Translations under genes and position numbers: made by a program
Shown here: one piece after another, positions 11,556-23,274 of the stretch
How the letters are laid out: each line of letters opens with the position of its first letter
How positions within the stretch are numbered: position 1 is the first letter of the stretch
The notes under the pieces: generated by a model
The model's input: only the letters and a program-made list of their open reading frames with translations
Told to the model about the DNA's origin: nothing
Databases searched by the model: none
Assembly (NCBI RefSeq): GCF_964355755.1
Contig: NC_092678.1
Coordinates: 25,276,365-25,340,364, forward strand
Reading direction: 5' to 3'
Length of the DNA stretch: 64,000 nt
Source of the DNA: Antedon mediterranea
Lineage: Eukaryota > Echinodermata > Crinoidea > Comatulida > Antedonidae

Positions 11556-12500
11556 CACTACGTCACCCTTTTGGTTACCTTCACTCTATATGAATATGAA
11601 TAGATATTACGAAATTATGATAATATATAAACAGTAAAATATACTTAATCCTAGGCCTGCACATGGGGAGCTGTGACCTATACCATCGCAGTAGACAACA
11701 CCACTTTTAGCCTATCCTTAGGCCTATCTTTATGTTGCCCTGCTGGTGGTGGTGGTGGGCCTAGCCTAACTAACCACATAATATGTAACTAGGAAATACC
11801 TAAAAGGTCATTTAGAATAATCAGCAAGTCCTAATTAGTATGACAAACAAAACAAAAATCATATTACCAAATAATGTGAGAATTTAATGTTAAGCAGCTG
11901 TGATTAACAGACCAATTAAACCGAGTTGATGACAAAACAAAAACACATTATTATAACACAACGTTACACACCACTGATCACAATCTGACCTTTGACCATC
12001 AACATATGGATGATGACATCCCATCAACAGAAGCTCCAGGAAAGAAGTTTTTAAAAGAAGGTATAAACATCAAAAAGTAGTTTAATTTTTGTCTGTTTTG
12101 AATAAATTTGTCATGCATTCTTTTTATAGTATTCAAGTGCATTTAATTATGATAATAATTGTAATAAAACCTGATGCTAATAGCAAATTTAAGCTTGCCT
12201 CTACTACTACTTTACTAGTCTAGTGCAGTGTAGTACTACCACCTAGCTAGGCCTTGCAGTTGCCTTGCACACACTCACTCAGAGCAGCACTGCACAGGCA
12301 CAGCATATCCTAGATAGAGTAGAGTAGAAGTTAGCTAGACCTAGCTAGACTTTGCACACACTCACTCAGAGCAGCACTGCACAGGCACAGCATATCCTAG
12401 ATAGAGTAGAGTAGAAGTTAGCTAGACCTAGCTAGACTTTTTTTAATATAAAATTATTATGCACTTTTCTTCACACCAGATGCCGTAAACATTAAGCATC
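11556..12500. promoter_or_regulatory. Divergent intergenic region between TRABD and the LRR-ARH gene
   Basis: The two genes are head to head with start codons 945 bp apart, so this region must hold both promoters and any 5' untranslated exons. No convincing TATA box was found. It contains an 88-bp tandem duplication (12264-12440) close to the LRR-ARH start. Shared regulation is possible but is inference. Confidence 0.5.
12264..12440. repeat. 88-bp tandem duplication, two copies
   Basis: TTGCACACACTCACTCAGAG through TAGCTAGACCTAGCTAGACT occurs twice in a row with very few differences. It lies 60 bp before the LRR-ARH start codon, in the presumed promoter or 5' UTR. Confidence 0.9.
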
Positions 12501-15500
12501 ATGGGAAATGTACAAGTGCAAGATTTTGCGCCTGTGCGTCAGGATGAACGGCGCGAACTGAACCTTGCGTGTCGAGTTACACCGCAATCATATCAGCAGG
12601 TACTTATGGAAAGTTTCTATATTTTACAAAATATGTGCATTTAGATTTATCAATATAAATTGATAATTATAACGTCATACCTTGAATTACCTTTCAAGGT
12701 AATTCAAGGTATGACGTGACTATGATTCAAATATTACAAAATATTAGTGGTATGACTGTTATTATTGATAAGAATGAAGTATACACTATTTTGTGTTTTT
12801 TCTATGAATTTCTATGTTTAATGAAAACTAATAATATTCTTTCTTTCAGCATGTAGATGGTGTTGCTGTAGAGGGTGCTCTAACTGAGCTTCCGTGGTCA
12901 ATCGTTGACTCTGTCTCTCTCTTTGAGGAAATGGATGCATCGTTCAACGAACTCACAAAAATACCACCAGAGATTCCGCTCCGTTTACCGCACCTCAACA
13001 CGCTGAACTTAAGTCACAATCGTCTGACGTCACTCCCCGATAGCTTTGCTCTCCTTTTTCATCTTAAAAGCGTGCTACTCCATCACAATCAACTTCAAAA
13101 TCTTCCGAAAACTTTCATTCATCTTGTTAAACTACAAAAACTAGATCTGTCGTTTAATAATCTGTTAACTTTACCAGAAAATATCGGTCAAATGGAGTCT
13201 TTAACGAAACTGAATGTGTCGGACAATCAACTGCATCGGATTCCTATTTCACTCGGTGGACCAAATAAAATGAAGGTTCTTCTGGCACTTAACAATCAAT
13301 GTCTGCTGCCACCACAGACAGTTTGTAATGAAGGCTCAGAGGCTTTGTTGAACTTTATTCGTCTTCAGTTTCACAATGGCAACCTGCCAAAAGTTCTGTT
13401 GCCAGGCAATATATTCCCGAGAGTGCGAGGTAAATAAAATGTTTCTCGTTCCTCAAATCATGTACATAAAATACTGTACTTTAAATATGGCAGCCTTCTC
13501 TAAACCACCCAATTACCCAGTATATTCCTCGTCGTATTGTATATTTATATTTATAGCATTCTCGTCTGTTTTAAACATCTCGCTACAGCCTTAGATATTA
13601 CTAATAAAAATGTCTTTATTTTCATGTAATTTACAGGTGATGTACTGAACTCATCTGTTGGTAACCCACACTCAGCTCGTGCTCAGTATTTACAGGAACA
13701 GACACAAACAACTAACACCACCAGCAGAATAAGAACACCGCTTAGACCCACACTTGGTGCTACCACCCTTGACGCTGATGAGCTTAGAGACAAGATTATT
13801 GGTAGATGCTTTGTATTCTTATTCACCACTTTGACTTAATGTGAAATGCATGAAACTTAAGTTAGTTAAGTTAGTTTAAACATAATTTAAAGACCAAATA
13901 GAATACATATAAAGTTGTTGCATGAATATTCATTCAATCTTTCTTTTTTTTGGAATCTCTTGACTGACTACAAGACAACGCCCTCTCCTCTCAGGAGGGC
14001 ATTCCACCTGGAGAGCATCTTTGACTTATATAAAACGTTGTCTATAATTGTTGAGAGAATATTGTGTCATAGGTTAAAGTTCAAGCTTAAGCTTATGTGA
14101 CCCTAAAATTCCTTTTTTTTTTCTATGTAGGGTTGATGTATGGAGCGGCAATTGGTGATGCACTTGGTCTCTGTACAGAGAATCTTACACAAGATGAATG
14201 CCAGTTTTATTATGAAGAAGATGATTTAATTTACAAGAACTCAATAAATGACAAACATCGGCTGCAGTGGGATAAAGGAGACTGGACTGCAGACTTTGAC
14301 CAGATGGTAATTTAAGTTAGCAACTGCTATTGGTTTATCACTCCTAATGAGCCCTCCAACGCTGCGTAGCCATTGTGTTCAATAGTAGGAAGAATGTAAA
14401 ACAAAGAAACTATTGATTTGATTTTTTTTTAATGTATTTTTGTGTCTCGTTTTGCTTGTTTGTGTTTGTTAGATTGTGTTTTACTTTATTTTAATTTTTA
14501 AAAAGTTTGTCAAAACTATAATTTAAAATTTGTGATATTTTTTTCTTGTCAGGTGCTTTTATTGGATTCCATTCTTCATTGGGCTGGAGTAGTGGATGAA
14601 CTGGATTTTGCGAAGCGTCTGTTTCTATGGAGTAAACATGGCTTTCCAGATCTTGGCGACACAAAAGGTTATGAGGAGTTTAGCAATTCTGTCGCAAAGG
14701 TAAAGTGACATCATATTGATATTAGGGACTTTGATGGTCTGTTGGCAGCCCTCCTAAAGCTCTGTCTACACTCTCAAACTAGTTTGACAAGAAAAAAGGT
14801 TGATGTACCCAAATATTGTAGTAATGTCATCGTGTCCATGGGCACATACCATTTTTTTTGTCACATAGTTTTATAGTGTAGACAGAGCTTTAGTTTTTAA
14901 AAAAGAATTGAAGTGTGAAAAGAAAAACACTCCTTTGTCTGTGGCTAGTTGGAAATAAACTTTGAATTTATTAAATAGATTTTTTTATATTTTGTGTAAT
15001 ATATAATATAGAGTTTTGGGTGCACAATGTATGTATAGAAGAACTGTTGAACTCCTTATATGTACCTCAAACTTTATATCTATAAATTGTTTTGTTATTC
15101 TATTTTGAAACTTTATTTTTAGGCTGTACATCACAAAGAATTTACCAAAAAACCGCACGATGTATCGCAAGAAATCTGGCAGAAAGCTTTTGACGAGGAC
15201 GACCCAGAGTCATGTGACCACCTAGCAGACAACGGTGCATTAGTGCGAACCGCGTTACTTGGAATTCCGCATTTTCACGATCTTAAAGAAGTGTCTAGCA
15301 ACGCTATCAGGATATGCAAGGCTACCCATTTTGATCCAAGGTATTATTACAAGATGACAGTAAACGTGTTTGCTACATGATAAAACCTATCTGTAGGTGT
15401 ATTTAGTCTTTTTATTGGAGGCGATAGACAGTGTAGATATTTTTATTACTCCTTTATAAGACTTGGGATTATATAAACAAGTATTAATATGCTTGCTGAA

Positions 15501-18500
15501 AGTAATTACAATGTCTGCCATTCAATCTTGGGTGTTAATAGAATGTAATAATAAGTCTGGTTTACAAACTACAGCTATCATTATATTTGGGCGGATTTGC
15601 TTTAAAAAAAATATACTTTGCAGAGAATAATATGTCCTTATAGATCCTGACTCTGAAAAACTATAAATTTAAATTGCAAATGTTTTTATTTAAAAAAAAA
15701 ATAATTATGGAAGACCTCAAAAGTAATTATTTTTACTATTTAATGGTTCTATATCATGGTTCTATTGCATGCTCATTTTTTGTAAGCATTTAAAGAATTA
15801 TTTGGGAGATTAATGACTTCGTTGAAAACAACCTGTAGTGTGTGCTGTCTATAACTGCCAGTTCTCCTCAGCTAACAAACAGAATATTAAGGTGTGATAG
15901 AAAACAAATAATAATCAATTTTTCCTCTCTTTTCAGATGCCGAGCCAGCTGTGTAATAGTGTCAGCCCTCATTGCGAGTATACTTCAAAATTCTCACCCA
16001 CTTTCAAACAAAAAGCACTTGGATGCTATGATATCTGGCGCCGTGGATTTAGGCAAAGAACAACTAAAAAGTTCAAATCACAAGAAACAACTTGCTAATT
16101 ACTGCAGTAAACAGTCTGTTGAACAGTATGTGCTTTTAGTTTCCTTGCATTCACAATAGTATTATGTAGTTTTTATTTAATAGGATAGCCTAAAGAATTT
16201 TAATAGTAATTAAAAATTAAAGCTCTGACTACACTATCAAACCTTATGTGACAACAAATTGTGATGTGCCCATATATGGACATGATGATGTCATACCATT
16301 ATCATATTTAAGCATATCACTACCACATTTGGTCATATCACTACCATTTTTGGCACATCACACTTTTTTTTGTCTGTTTTTTTTTTTTTTTTATTCAATT
16401 CACATTTATTCAGCAATATAAATAGTTACATTACAGGGATTTTACAGAGACAAGTAATTGTCTGTAGTCGTAAGACCCTTTAGAACAAAACAAGTATTAT
16501 CACAAAGAAAAAAAAAAAGTTTGATAATGTAGACATAGTTTAATATACTGTAAATGAAACGAAAACAGAAGAATAAACATCTCTAGTTTCTGATTGCGTA
16601 ATTCATTTATATCGTTCTTACCATAGAGTGGTCTACTAAAGAATGTACTTACTTGTTGATAGTAAGTTTTAAAAAGGTACCGGTAATTTTTGCAGTGAGC
16701 AGTTCACCTCATGACACAGAAACATGAGCTTTATTCTACAATGATTATTTTCTATTGTCTCGCTCCATGAAACACCTGACCCAGCGTGTCCTTAGTAAAC
16801 CTTTGGAAATGCTTTGAACTGTTTTGATACATTTGATCATTACATTGTGCGCACTAGTCCATTAAATAGTATTTATCACTGATTACCGCCATTCTTTGCT
16901 AAGAATGCGATGCAGGTGTGTCAATTATAACTTCCTTTAGCAGTATTTATATTCTCCTTACCTCCATCTTTCATGATATTGCCACCACAATGTATCACAA
17001 TTTGTGAAGTAATACATAATACAGGTGCTATGGCGTCACACCACAGTACAACGGTAAACAAACTCTATGGTTATCCACACCAGTTTGTTGTTTATGTTCA
17101 GTATTTGAAATGGTACATAAATTGTGTATGCACACAGCCACTGTCACACTCCTTTTTTTTCTTTTTTTTTTATATGTGAACTTTATTCAATCAATCGTAC
17201 ATTTGTTATAATGGTAACCACAATAAGGTATAATATTACAGTAGATTTTTACAAACAAAAAAAACAAGACCAATATAAATATAAATTATAAAATATATAC
17301 AATGATTATTTACAGTAATGATAAAAATAAAAATTAATTGTTTATATTGACTATTATTGGAAACAGAAGTTGAATAATAAAATACTGGAAAGTTTAGTTA
17401 GAGGTTTACAATCAATGGAAAAGATGAAAACATATAATATTGTAAGTATTAAAAGTAGCATTGTTTAGAGAGATTACTGTATATTGGCAACGGCCAACTC
17501 ATCAAGAGAACCCCTTGATTGTCAGCATACACTGTTTATGGTTCCCTTCTATAAATAAGGTGAAATAAATATATAAAAAATAAAACTGAAGTATCACAAG
17601 AAATTGAAACTAAAACAAACAAAAAATTCTCTAGTCTATGGCAACAAATGCATTTTTAAAAAGATTTTCGCCTATTTGTTCGATTTGGAACTTCCAAAAC
17701 TTACTTTCTTACGAACCTAGTATTGTGTGTATAATATTACATGTAGTATCACAGTAATATCACAGTAAGTTAAACATTAAAATTAGGTTTTTTATGTAAC
17801 ATTTTTCACCTGTAAGTATCAGTGAACGCAAAGTGCACGCTTAACAAGTTCTTAGATTAATATTCATATCATGCTGATGATCTATATTTGGTGTTTGACG
17901 AAAATATCAGATAATGCAAACATGTATACGACATTCACGTATCAGTGACCAGTGAACGTGATTTCTTTATATCAATGTTGTGTGAAGAAATCCCGATACG
18001 GGTCCATCCTTAATTGAAAATATTACCGACTTGTTTTTGTTTTCCCTGTTGATTGTAATGCGAGATATAAAGTAGTAGTATGCCTAGATCATTTGCATAT
18101 CTTAATTACATATTTGTTATTTTATCATTATATCTGCTGATGACATAATGTTGAAATATGGGATGCTAACTTGATTGCTTGGATTATGTAAAGAGACCAT
18201 GTCAAAATGGTTCTACTGCAGTTACTGTTTAAGTATTATTATTTTTTGGGGTAATCATACACACACCATGACTACAAAAAAAATCATGTTATTGCAGTAA
18301 CAATTACTGCAGTAGATTAATATTGAGATGATTTATTCTCATGAAGGGCTGACTGACATAATTAGTTCACTAAAAATAAATTTGCGGTATTTCCACCACC
18401 CACAAAGTAATCTTGTTGTGCATGCATGTCGCTTTCAAAATAAACTTTGGTTTACTTGGAGTATTCTCTATTTATGGTGTATGTCCTTTAATTCTGATTC

Positions 18501-19566
18501 TCAATTTCTAATTTCTGCTCTGAATTTAATCAAAGTGTTCCAAATATGGTCACACCTTGTTCTTTTTTTAGTAAAGCTCTGTCTACACTATCAAACTAGT
18601 TTGACAATAGTGTGATGTGTCCAAATATGGTAGTGGCTGATATGCTTTAATATGGTAGTGATATGACATCATCATGTCCATATGGGCACATCACATTTTT
18701 TGTCACAAAGTTTGATAGTTTGGACAGAGCTTTATAGTCCAAACATTTGGTGCACTCTTGATTTCTGTTTTTTTAAATGTTTTATGAATTTCTTTTTTCT
18801 TTTTTTTAGAGTTGTTAATTGTGATCAGAATAAACCTAGCCTCACGTTTAAACCAGTTGGAGTCACCTTAGCTGCCCTTCGTTCGCAATTAGATTTTAAG
18901 TAAGTAATCGCTTTCTCCCTTAAATAGAATATATATATATATTGTACATCATTTAAATTTTATATAAGAGCAGTATTACACTTACAGTATAATTTGGATC
19001 CTGTGTGTTATGTGACCATCTATGACACATAGTATTCGCATACAGTAATTACGCAACACATTTTACAATACCGTAGATTCTATAGAGTCGCTATCCAATT
19101 AAATTTGAACCATACCATAAAAGCCCCAGTGGTCTAATGGCAGACTGCCTGCATATCAAGCAGAAGGTTCCAGGTTCAAATCCTGGTTAGGGTGGCTTTT
19201 TCTCATTCTCAAAAGTTTCCTCATCTTAAATGTTTGTTACATAATTCTTTTCAGTATGCCACTGGGCGGTTTAGAAACAAATGTAAATTTATAAATCTCA
19301 AGTTAAATGTGTGGGCTTGTTATTATGATAAAGTGTACAATGGTACAACATGATGAATATCTTTATTTTGCAGGACAGCTTTAAGTAAAATTATAATGTT
19401 GGGAGCAGATAGCAATAGTAATGCATGTGTGACAGGAGCCGTACTTGGATGCATGTATGGGTACCATGCATTACCTAAAGAATGGGTACAAGATCTCCAA
19501 CAAAAAAACTCTAAATGGCTCGACGTCAAAATCAATGCATTTCTAGATTTGATGGCATTGCCATAG
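12501..19566 (+). CDS. Leucine-rich repeat / ADP-ribosylglycohydrolase-fold fusion protein
   Basis: Nine coding exons: 12501-12599, 12850-13429, 13637-13801, 14131-14306, 14553-14699, 15123-15340, 15937-16125, 18810-18899, 19374-19566 (TAG). All joins are in frame; 618 aa. Start ATG 12501 opens MGNVQVQ; Gly2 could be myristoylated, though a Ser/Thr at position 6 is missing. Residues about 45-205 hold five to six LRRs (LNTLNLSHNRLTSLP, LQKLDLSFNNLLTLP, LTKLNVSDNQL) and end in the cap-like PPQTVCNEGSEALLNFI. A linker of about 75 residues follows. The ARH fold starts near residue 282 (GLMYGAAIGDALGLC), with DWTADFDQM near 333-341 and GADSNSNACVTGAVLG near 565-580. Active ARH enzymes normally have T-D-D-T-like and D-T-D-T-N-like metal ligands; here several are replaced, so activity may be lost or altered. 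The LRRs probably bind a protein partner. Function is not known. Confidence 0.9.
12672..12717. repeat. Perfect 22-bp-arm palindrome in intron 1 of the LRR-ARH gene
   Basis: ACGTCATACCTTGAATTACC + TT is followed after a TC spacer by its exact reverse complement. With a 2-base loop it is not a microRNA-type hairpin as DNA reads; it may be a foldback scar. Confidence 0.9.
13802..14130. other. LRR-ARH intron, no recognisable element
   Basis: AT-rich unique sequence lies between the linker exon and the first ARH exon. Nothing was recognised. Confidence 0.55.
14755..14893. mobile_element. MITE family A copy in an LRR-ARH intron
   Basis: Ends TAAAGCTCTGTCTACACT and GTAGACAGAGCTTTA are inverted repeats bounded by TA. 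The interior has AACTAGTTTGACA and GTCATCGTGTCCATGGGCAC. Confidence 0.85.
15341..15936. other. LRR-ARH intron, no recognisable element
   Basis: An intron of almost 600 bp, AT-rich, with several A and T runs. No repeat or coding signal was recognised. Confidence 0.55.
16219..16541. mobile_element. MITE family A copy with internal insertion
   Basis: The left end AAGCTCTGACTACACTATCA and the right end TTTGATAATGTAGACATAG are separated by about 320 bp instead of 140-165. An extra block at about 16384-16510 (ATTCAATTCACATTTATTCA) looks like a nested insertion, probably a retrotransposon 3' remnant. Confidence 0.7.
18573..18734. mobile_element. MITE family A copy, near complete
   Basis: Ends AAAGCTCTGTCTACACTATC and GACAGAGCTTTA are inverted repeats. 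The interior has ACTAGTTTGACA, GTGTGATGTGTCCAAATATG, TGACATCATCATGTCCATAT and GGGCACATCACATTTTTTGT, all characteristic of the family. Confidence 0.9.
19123..19194 (+). tRNA. tRNA-like sequence (anticodon AUC), possibly a pseudogene
   Basis: A cloverleaf can be drawn. The D stem is GTCT/AGAC. The anticodon stem CCTGC/GCAGA has one mismatch and loop ATATCAA, with U33 and anticodon AUC. The T arm CCAGG-TTCAAAT-CCTGG is perfect and contains a B box. The acceptor stem GCCCCAG/TTAGGGT is weak (two G-U pairs and a C-A mismatch). AUC would read Asp GAU, but animal tRNA-Asp uses GUC, so a decayed tRNA or SINE head is more likely. It lies in the last intron of the LRR-ARH gene, same strand. Confidence 0.45.
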
Positions 19567-20438
19567 CAAAGCATTTTGGGATTGATAGTTGTACATATCC
19601 AAGGTAATTCATACAACAAGGCATTGCCATAGCAAAGCATTTTGGGAATGATAATTCATACAAAAATGCTATAACACCTTTAAATCTTCAAATTCTGTCT
19701 CTGAGGATGTCACTTCTGCACAATGCACAATGTTACCACCAGTTCTTCTTTCAACACCTGTTCCTTTCAACACTACTTCACTGTTATTTGTCTTCACCAT
19801 GGAAAATCACATTGACTTCAACTGCCTACTGGTGCGATGCTCTCATACCGTATGTGTGCTAATGTAAAGAGTGTGGTGATGAAGCTAGTGATGTTTGGCT
19901 ACAATAATACATGGGTTTAACCAATAAGATCAGTAAAAAATCAGTAACCATTAATTTTAATACACATTAATTTATATATTTTTTTTTATTTATATATATA
20001 TATATATATATTCTTTACAAAGATTAGTACAAAACTGATTAATATATTTTATATTGATTTGTATTGATTAATTTATTAATTTATTCTTGTTTACTCAGCT
20101 TATTATTTTATTTGATGGAAGTATGTATGGTGTAGTGTGTATGATGAATCGCAAACACTGTCTATAGATACGGCATGATAATGATGAATACTTATTTTAA
20201 AAATATATTTAAAAGATAATTAATAATCAGGAATTTTATTATTGATTAAAATAACAATGATAATGTGTTGTTGCTTTTGTTGTTGACATATTCCCTGTCA
20301 GGAGTATGTTTATTGTATGCTGCAGTTTTAACATATTAATTATTATTGTGTATTGATTGATTGATATTGCACTATTTATACTGTTTTGATACGCTCTTCT
20401 TGCTGAACACCAGATACCATTCTTACTCTTCTTGACTT
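19567..20438. other. 3' flank of the LRR-ARH gene
   Basis: AT-rich sequence with a (TA)n tract near 19990-20010. GGCATTGCCATAGCAAAGCA occurs at 19553-19572 (overlapping the stop) and again at 19620-19639, a short direct duplication of about 67 bp spacing. No gene was recognised. Confidence 0.55.
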
Positions 20439-20734
20439 AGGGGTCTTTCACACCTGTTCCGGCACGGTCCCAGTCCGACGAATCAAACATAAAATGTTCA
20501 ATGCGTTTATGCGCCTATCGATATGCGCGTAGTAGCCGCGTATCGATATGCGCGTAGTAGCCGCGTATCGATATGCGCGTAGTAGCCGCCTATCGATATG
20601 CGCGTAGTAGCCGCCTATCGATATGCGCGTAGTAGCCGCCTATCGATATGCGCGTAGTAGCCGCCTATCGATATGCGCGTAGTAGCCGCGTGAAAACGAA
20701 GCATTAACGTCATGTGCAAGGTGTGAACGCCCCT
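20439..20734. mobile_element. MITE family D with internal 25-bp satellite
   Basis: Left end AGGGGTCTTTCACACCT and right end AGGTGTGAACGCCCCT are inverted repeats. Inside, about seven tandem copies of TATCGATATGCGCGTAGTAG + CCGCG/C occupy 20516-20690. Confidence 0.7.
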
Positions 20735-21059
20735 TTGCTCCTTTATTCTAAACAAGCATTTTGTTTCAATCACTTCTACAAACTGTTTTAAATTTATGTT
20801 TATGTCTAATACATCCGATTATACATGTTTATGAGGCATCTATATTATGAACACAAGGGTATTCCCCTTTTCTTAAACATTACGATCTTAAAAAACTGTT
20901 ATAATTCGACACAATAATCTTTCTTTAAAGTAGTACTTTGCTTATTCCTCCCCAGAAAAATGTAGTAAACCAAGTAAAGAAAGAAAAACGCCAGTTAATA
21001 ATATATAATATAATCACCAATAAAACAATAAGTCAAACAGTGACTGACAGACCCCACAA

Positions 21060-21215
21060 TCCCACCAAATTTCCGCAACTACCGGTCCGACCAGAATTCC
21101 GCAACTATCAGTCAGCCAGAATTCTTCAACTACCGGTCCAACCAAAATTCCGCAATTATCGTTCCAACCAGAATTCCGCAACTACCGTTCCAACCAGAAT
21201 TCCGCAACTTTCGTC
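21060..21215. repeat. About 27-bp degenerate minisatellite, 5-6 copies
   Basis: The repeated core is CCGCAACTACCGGTCC + AACCAGAATT with substitutions. It keeps a frame open from 20938 to 21240, but the predicted peptide is only the repeat. Confidence 0.8.
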
Positions 21216-21239
21216 AAACCGAGGTAAGTTTACTTTATA

Positions 21240-22035
21240 GATTTCGTAGATATAAAGGATCATGTCTTAATCTACTACAGTTATTATTATTAGATATGTA
21301 ACTTATAATTATAATTATTAGAATCATAGGCGACAAGTTTTAACTTTAAAAAGGTTTAAGAAATCTCTATAATTATTTCTAAGTTCAGTGTTAGTGTCAT
21401 CTCATTATGACCCAACAAATGCAAGGTAGATAATGTATTATTCGTTTCTACGTTGGTGATATAAGACGACGAAAAAAAAGAAACCAATTAGTTGTCACGT
21501 TTACTTCAACATTATCAAATGTAACATTTGAAAATATATATTCTTTCGGATTTTGTCGCTAGTGGTGATTTTGAGACGAAATTGTACCAAGTGCGTGTAG
21601 ATTGATCAAAGTATTCTTGTCTGATTCTGAAATTAAAAACTGTGCTTTAGGTGAGCGTGACCGTACAGTTTAAATACATGACATCATGTGATATCATGTG
21701 TGTTGGCTAAGTGTCATCCTGGATACAATTCGTGCTTTATCAATAATTATTGTAACAGTTAATGGCCGGACATTAGTGGTTACGTAAATCGAGTCAAAAC
21801 TGTAACATGACGTGTTTAAACCGTCTAACCTAAATGAAAACCCATCTTTTGCCGCAAAGTAGGGGTAATGTGCACATTTTAAAGTGATGATAATACTTCT
21901 TTCTTCCCAACACATTCGGTGAAAAAAAAAGAGTAACAAAATCGGGCTGTTTTTGTGCACGTTTTGTGTTTGTAGTACTGGGTTGTTACTGTACACATTT
22001 AATCTTAAAAAGGATGAATGAAACAGAATACTAGG
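21240..22035. other. Intergenic, no recognisable element
   Basis: AT-rich unique sequence between two minisatellites. No motif or repeat was recognised. Confidence 0.5.
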
Positions 22036-22039
22036 CCTA

Positions 22040-22285
22040 CCGATGAAAATTCTCGTCAAGCACGTATTCGTCGTCAAGTACACATTCGTCGTCAAGTACG
22101 CATTCGTCGTCAAGTACTCATTCTTCGTCAAGTACGCATTCGTCGTCAAGTACTCATTCGTCGTCAAGTACTCATTCTTCGTCAAGTACGCATTCATCGT
22201 CAAGAACGCATTCGTCGTCAAGTACGCATTCGTCGTCAATTACGTATTCGTCGTCAAGTACGCGCCGCATTCGTCGTCAAGTAGG
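22040..22285. repeat. 18-bp minisatellite, about 13 copies
   Basis: Tandem units of CGTCGTCAAGTACGCATT with point variants (CTCATT, TTCTTCG). The period is a multiple of three, so both strands stay open in long frames that are artefacts. Confidence 0.9.
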
Positions 22286-22993
22286 CCTACGGCCTACGAT
22301 GATACAACAAAAACCAACAGACACAGAAAATGTCACAAAATAAACAGAATATTATATATATTGCATCAATTTATTATTTTACCTTATCGATAATTATTCT
22401 TTTGTAACATTATATTTTGTTTAACTTTTTACATTTCATAAATTAGGCGACATAATTATAATGATTAAGAAAGAATGCAAACATAGTAATTTCATCATTT
22501 CGTTGATTTTGTCTACCATTACAATGATGTTTATTACTTTCGTTTGTGTTTAAATGCGCATTCTAGGAACTATGCGGTCAAAGTACACTTAGAATTAGAT
22601 CATTGTTTGTCTTTGTAGAATTGTGTTTATATGAGGATAACAAGATGTGTGCGGTTTGCAGGAAAAGACATTTAAATTGTAGTGTGATGGTACGTCCGTA
22701 CCATGATGAAGACGTGCGCGCTCAAAAACTGATAGAATCAGTACGGTTATGTTGTAAGCGCGAGTCACATTTATGATGTCACTGACGTGTGTTGAAGCAG
22801 ATTCGCAATACCTGTTGCAGGATATTGTTCCAGCAGCACATCCCTGGGCCTAGATGGGAGCAGGAACGCTAGTAGACCAAACCCAGTACCGTTTGGATCA
22901 TTTAGGGAATTACACACGTACCCGGGTATAATTATGTGTGCCTTTAAAGGCGTTCCATTACACCAGTCGACGATCGGTGGAGACTCGTGGCTT
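22286..22993. other. Intergenic, no recognised gene
   Basis: AT-rich sequence, then a more mixed-composition stretch at 22680-22980. No repeat was recognised. Confidence 0.5.
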
Positions 22994-23152
22994 AAGCTTG
23001 GTTCCCACTAGTGACGAAACGCAAGAACGTAACGCAACGTAAGTGATTTGACCAATCACAAGCGATGGATTATAACACTGGCATGTCATTGGTCAAGTCG
23101 CTTGCGTTGCGCGTACGTCCTATGGTTGCGTCTCTAGTGGGAACCACGCTTT
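22994..23152. mobile_element. MITE family B copy
   Basis: AAGCTTGGTTCCCACTAGTG on the left pairs with CTCTAGTGGGAACCACGCTT on the right. The arms carry ACGCAACGTAAG, TTGACCAATCACAAGCGATG and the inverted CATTGGTCAAGTCGCTTGCG. It ends about 120 bp downstream of the stop codon of the peptide gene at 23275-25691. Confidence 0.88.
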
Positions 23153-23274
23153 ATTCGTCACAGGTTGCACACAACATTTCAGGCAAAAATGAAACTCGCT
23201 TTTGAAGCAAAATTAATCTTGTCAGTGACGATGGCAAAACGTACATGTCTTAGTTACTGAATCTGTCGCTATTT

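Larger units (their letters stand above)
16126..18809. other. Largest intron of the LRR-ARH gene (2.7 kb)
   Basis: It holds two family A MITEs (16219-16541 and 18573-18734) and AT-rich sequence between them. Around 17160-17420 a run of T followed by AT-rich sequence may be a retrotransposon 3' remnant, but nothing in it is diagnostic. No exon was recognised. Confidence 0.55.

Noticed and set aside
22018-22393. Arg/Gln-rich and Lys/Val-rich frames
   Set aside because: They follow an 18-bp repeat on either strand; no family resemblance beyond the repeat.
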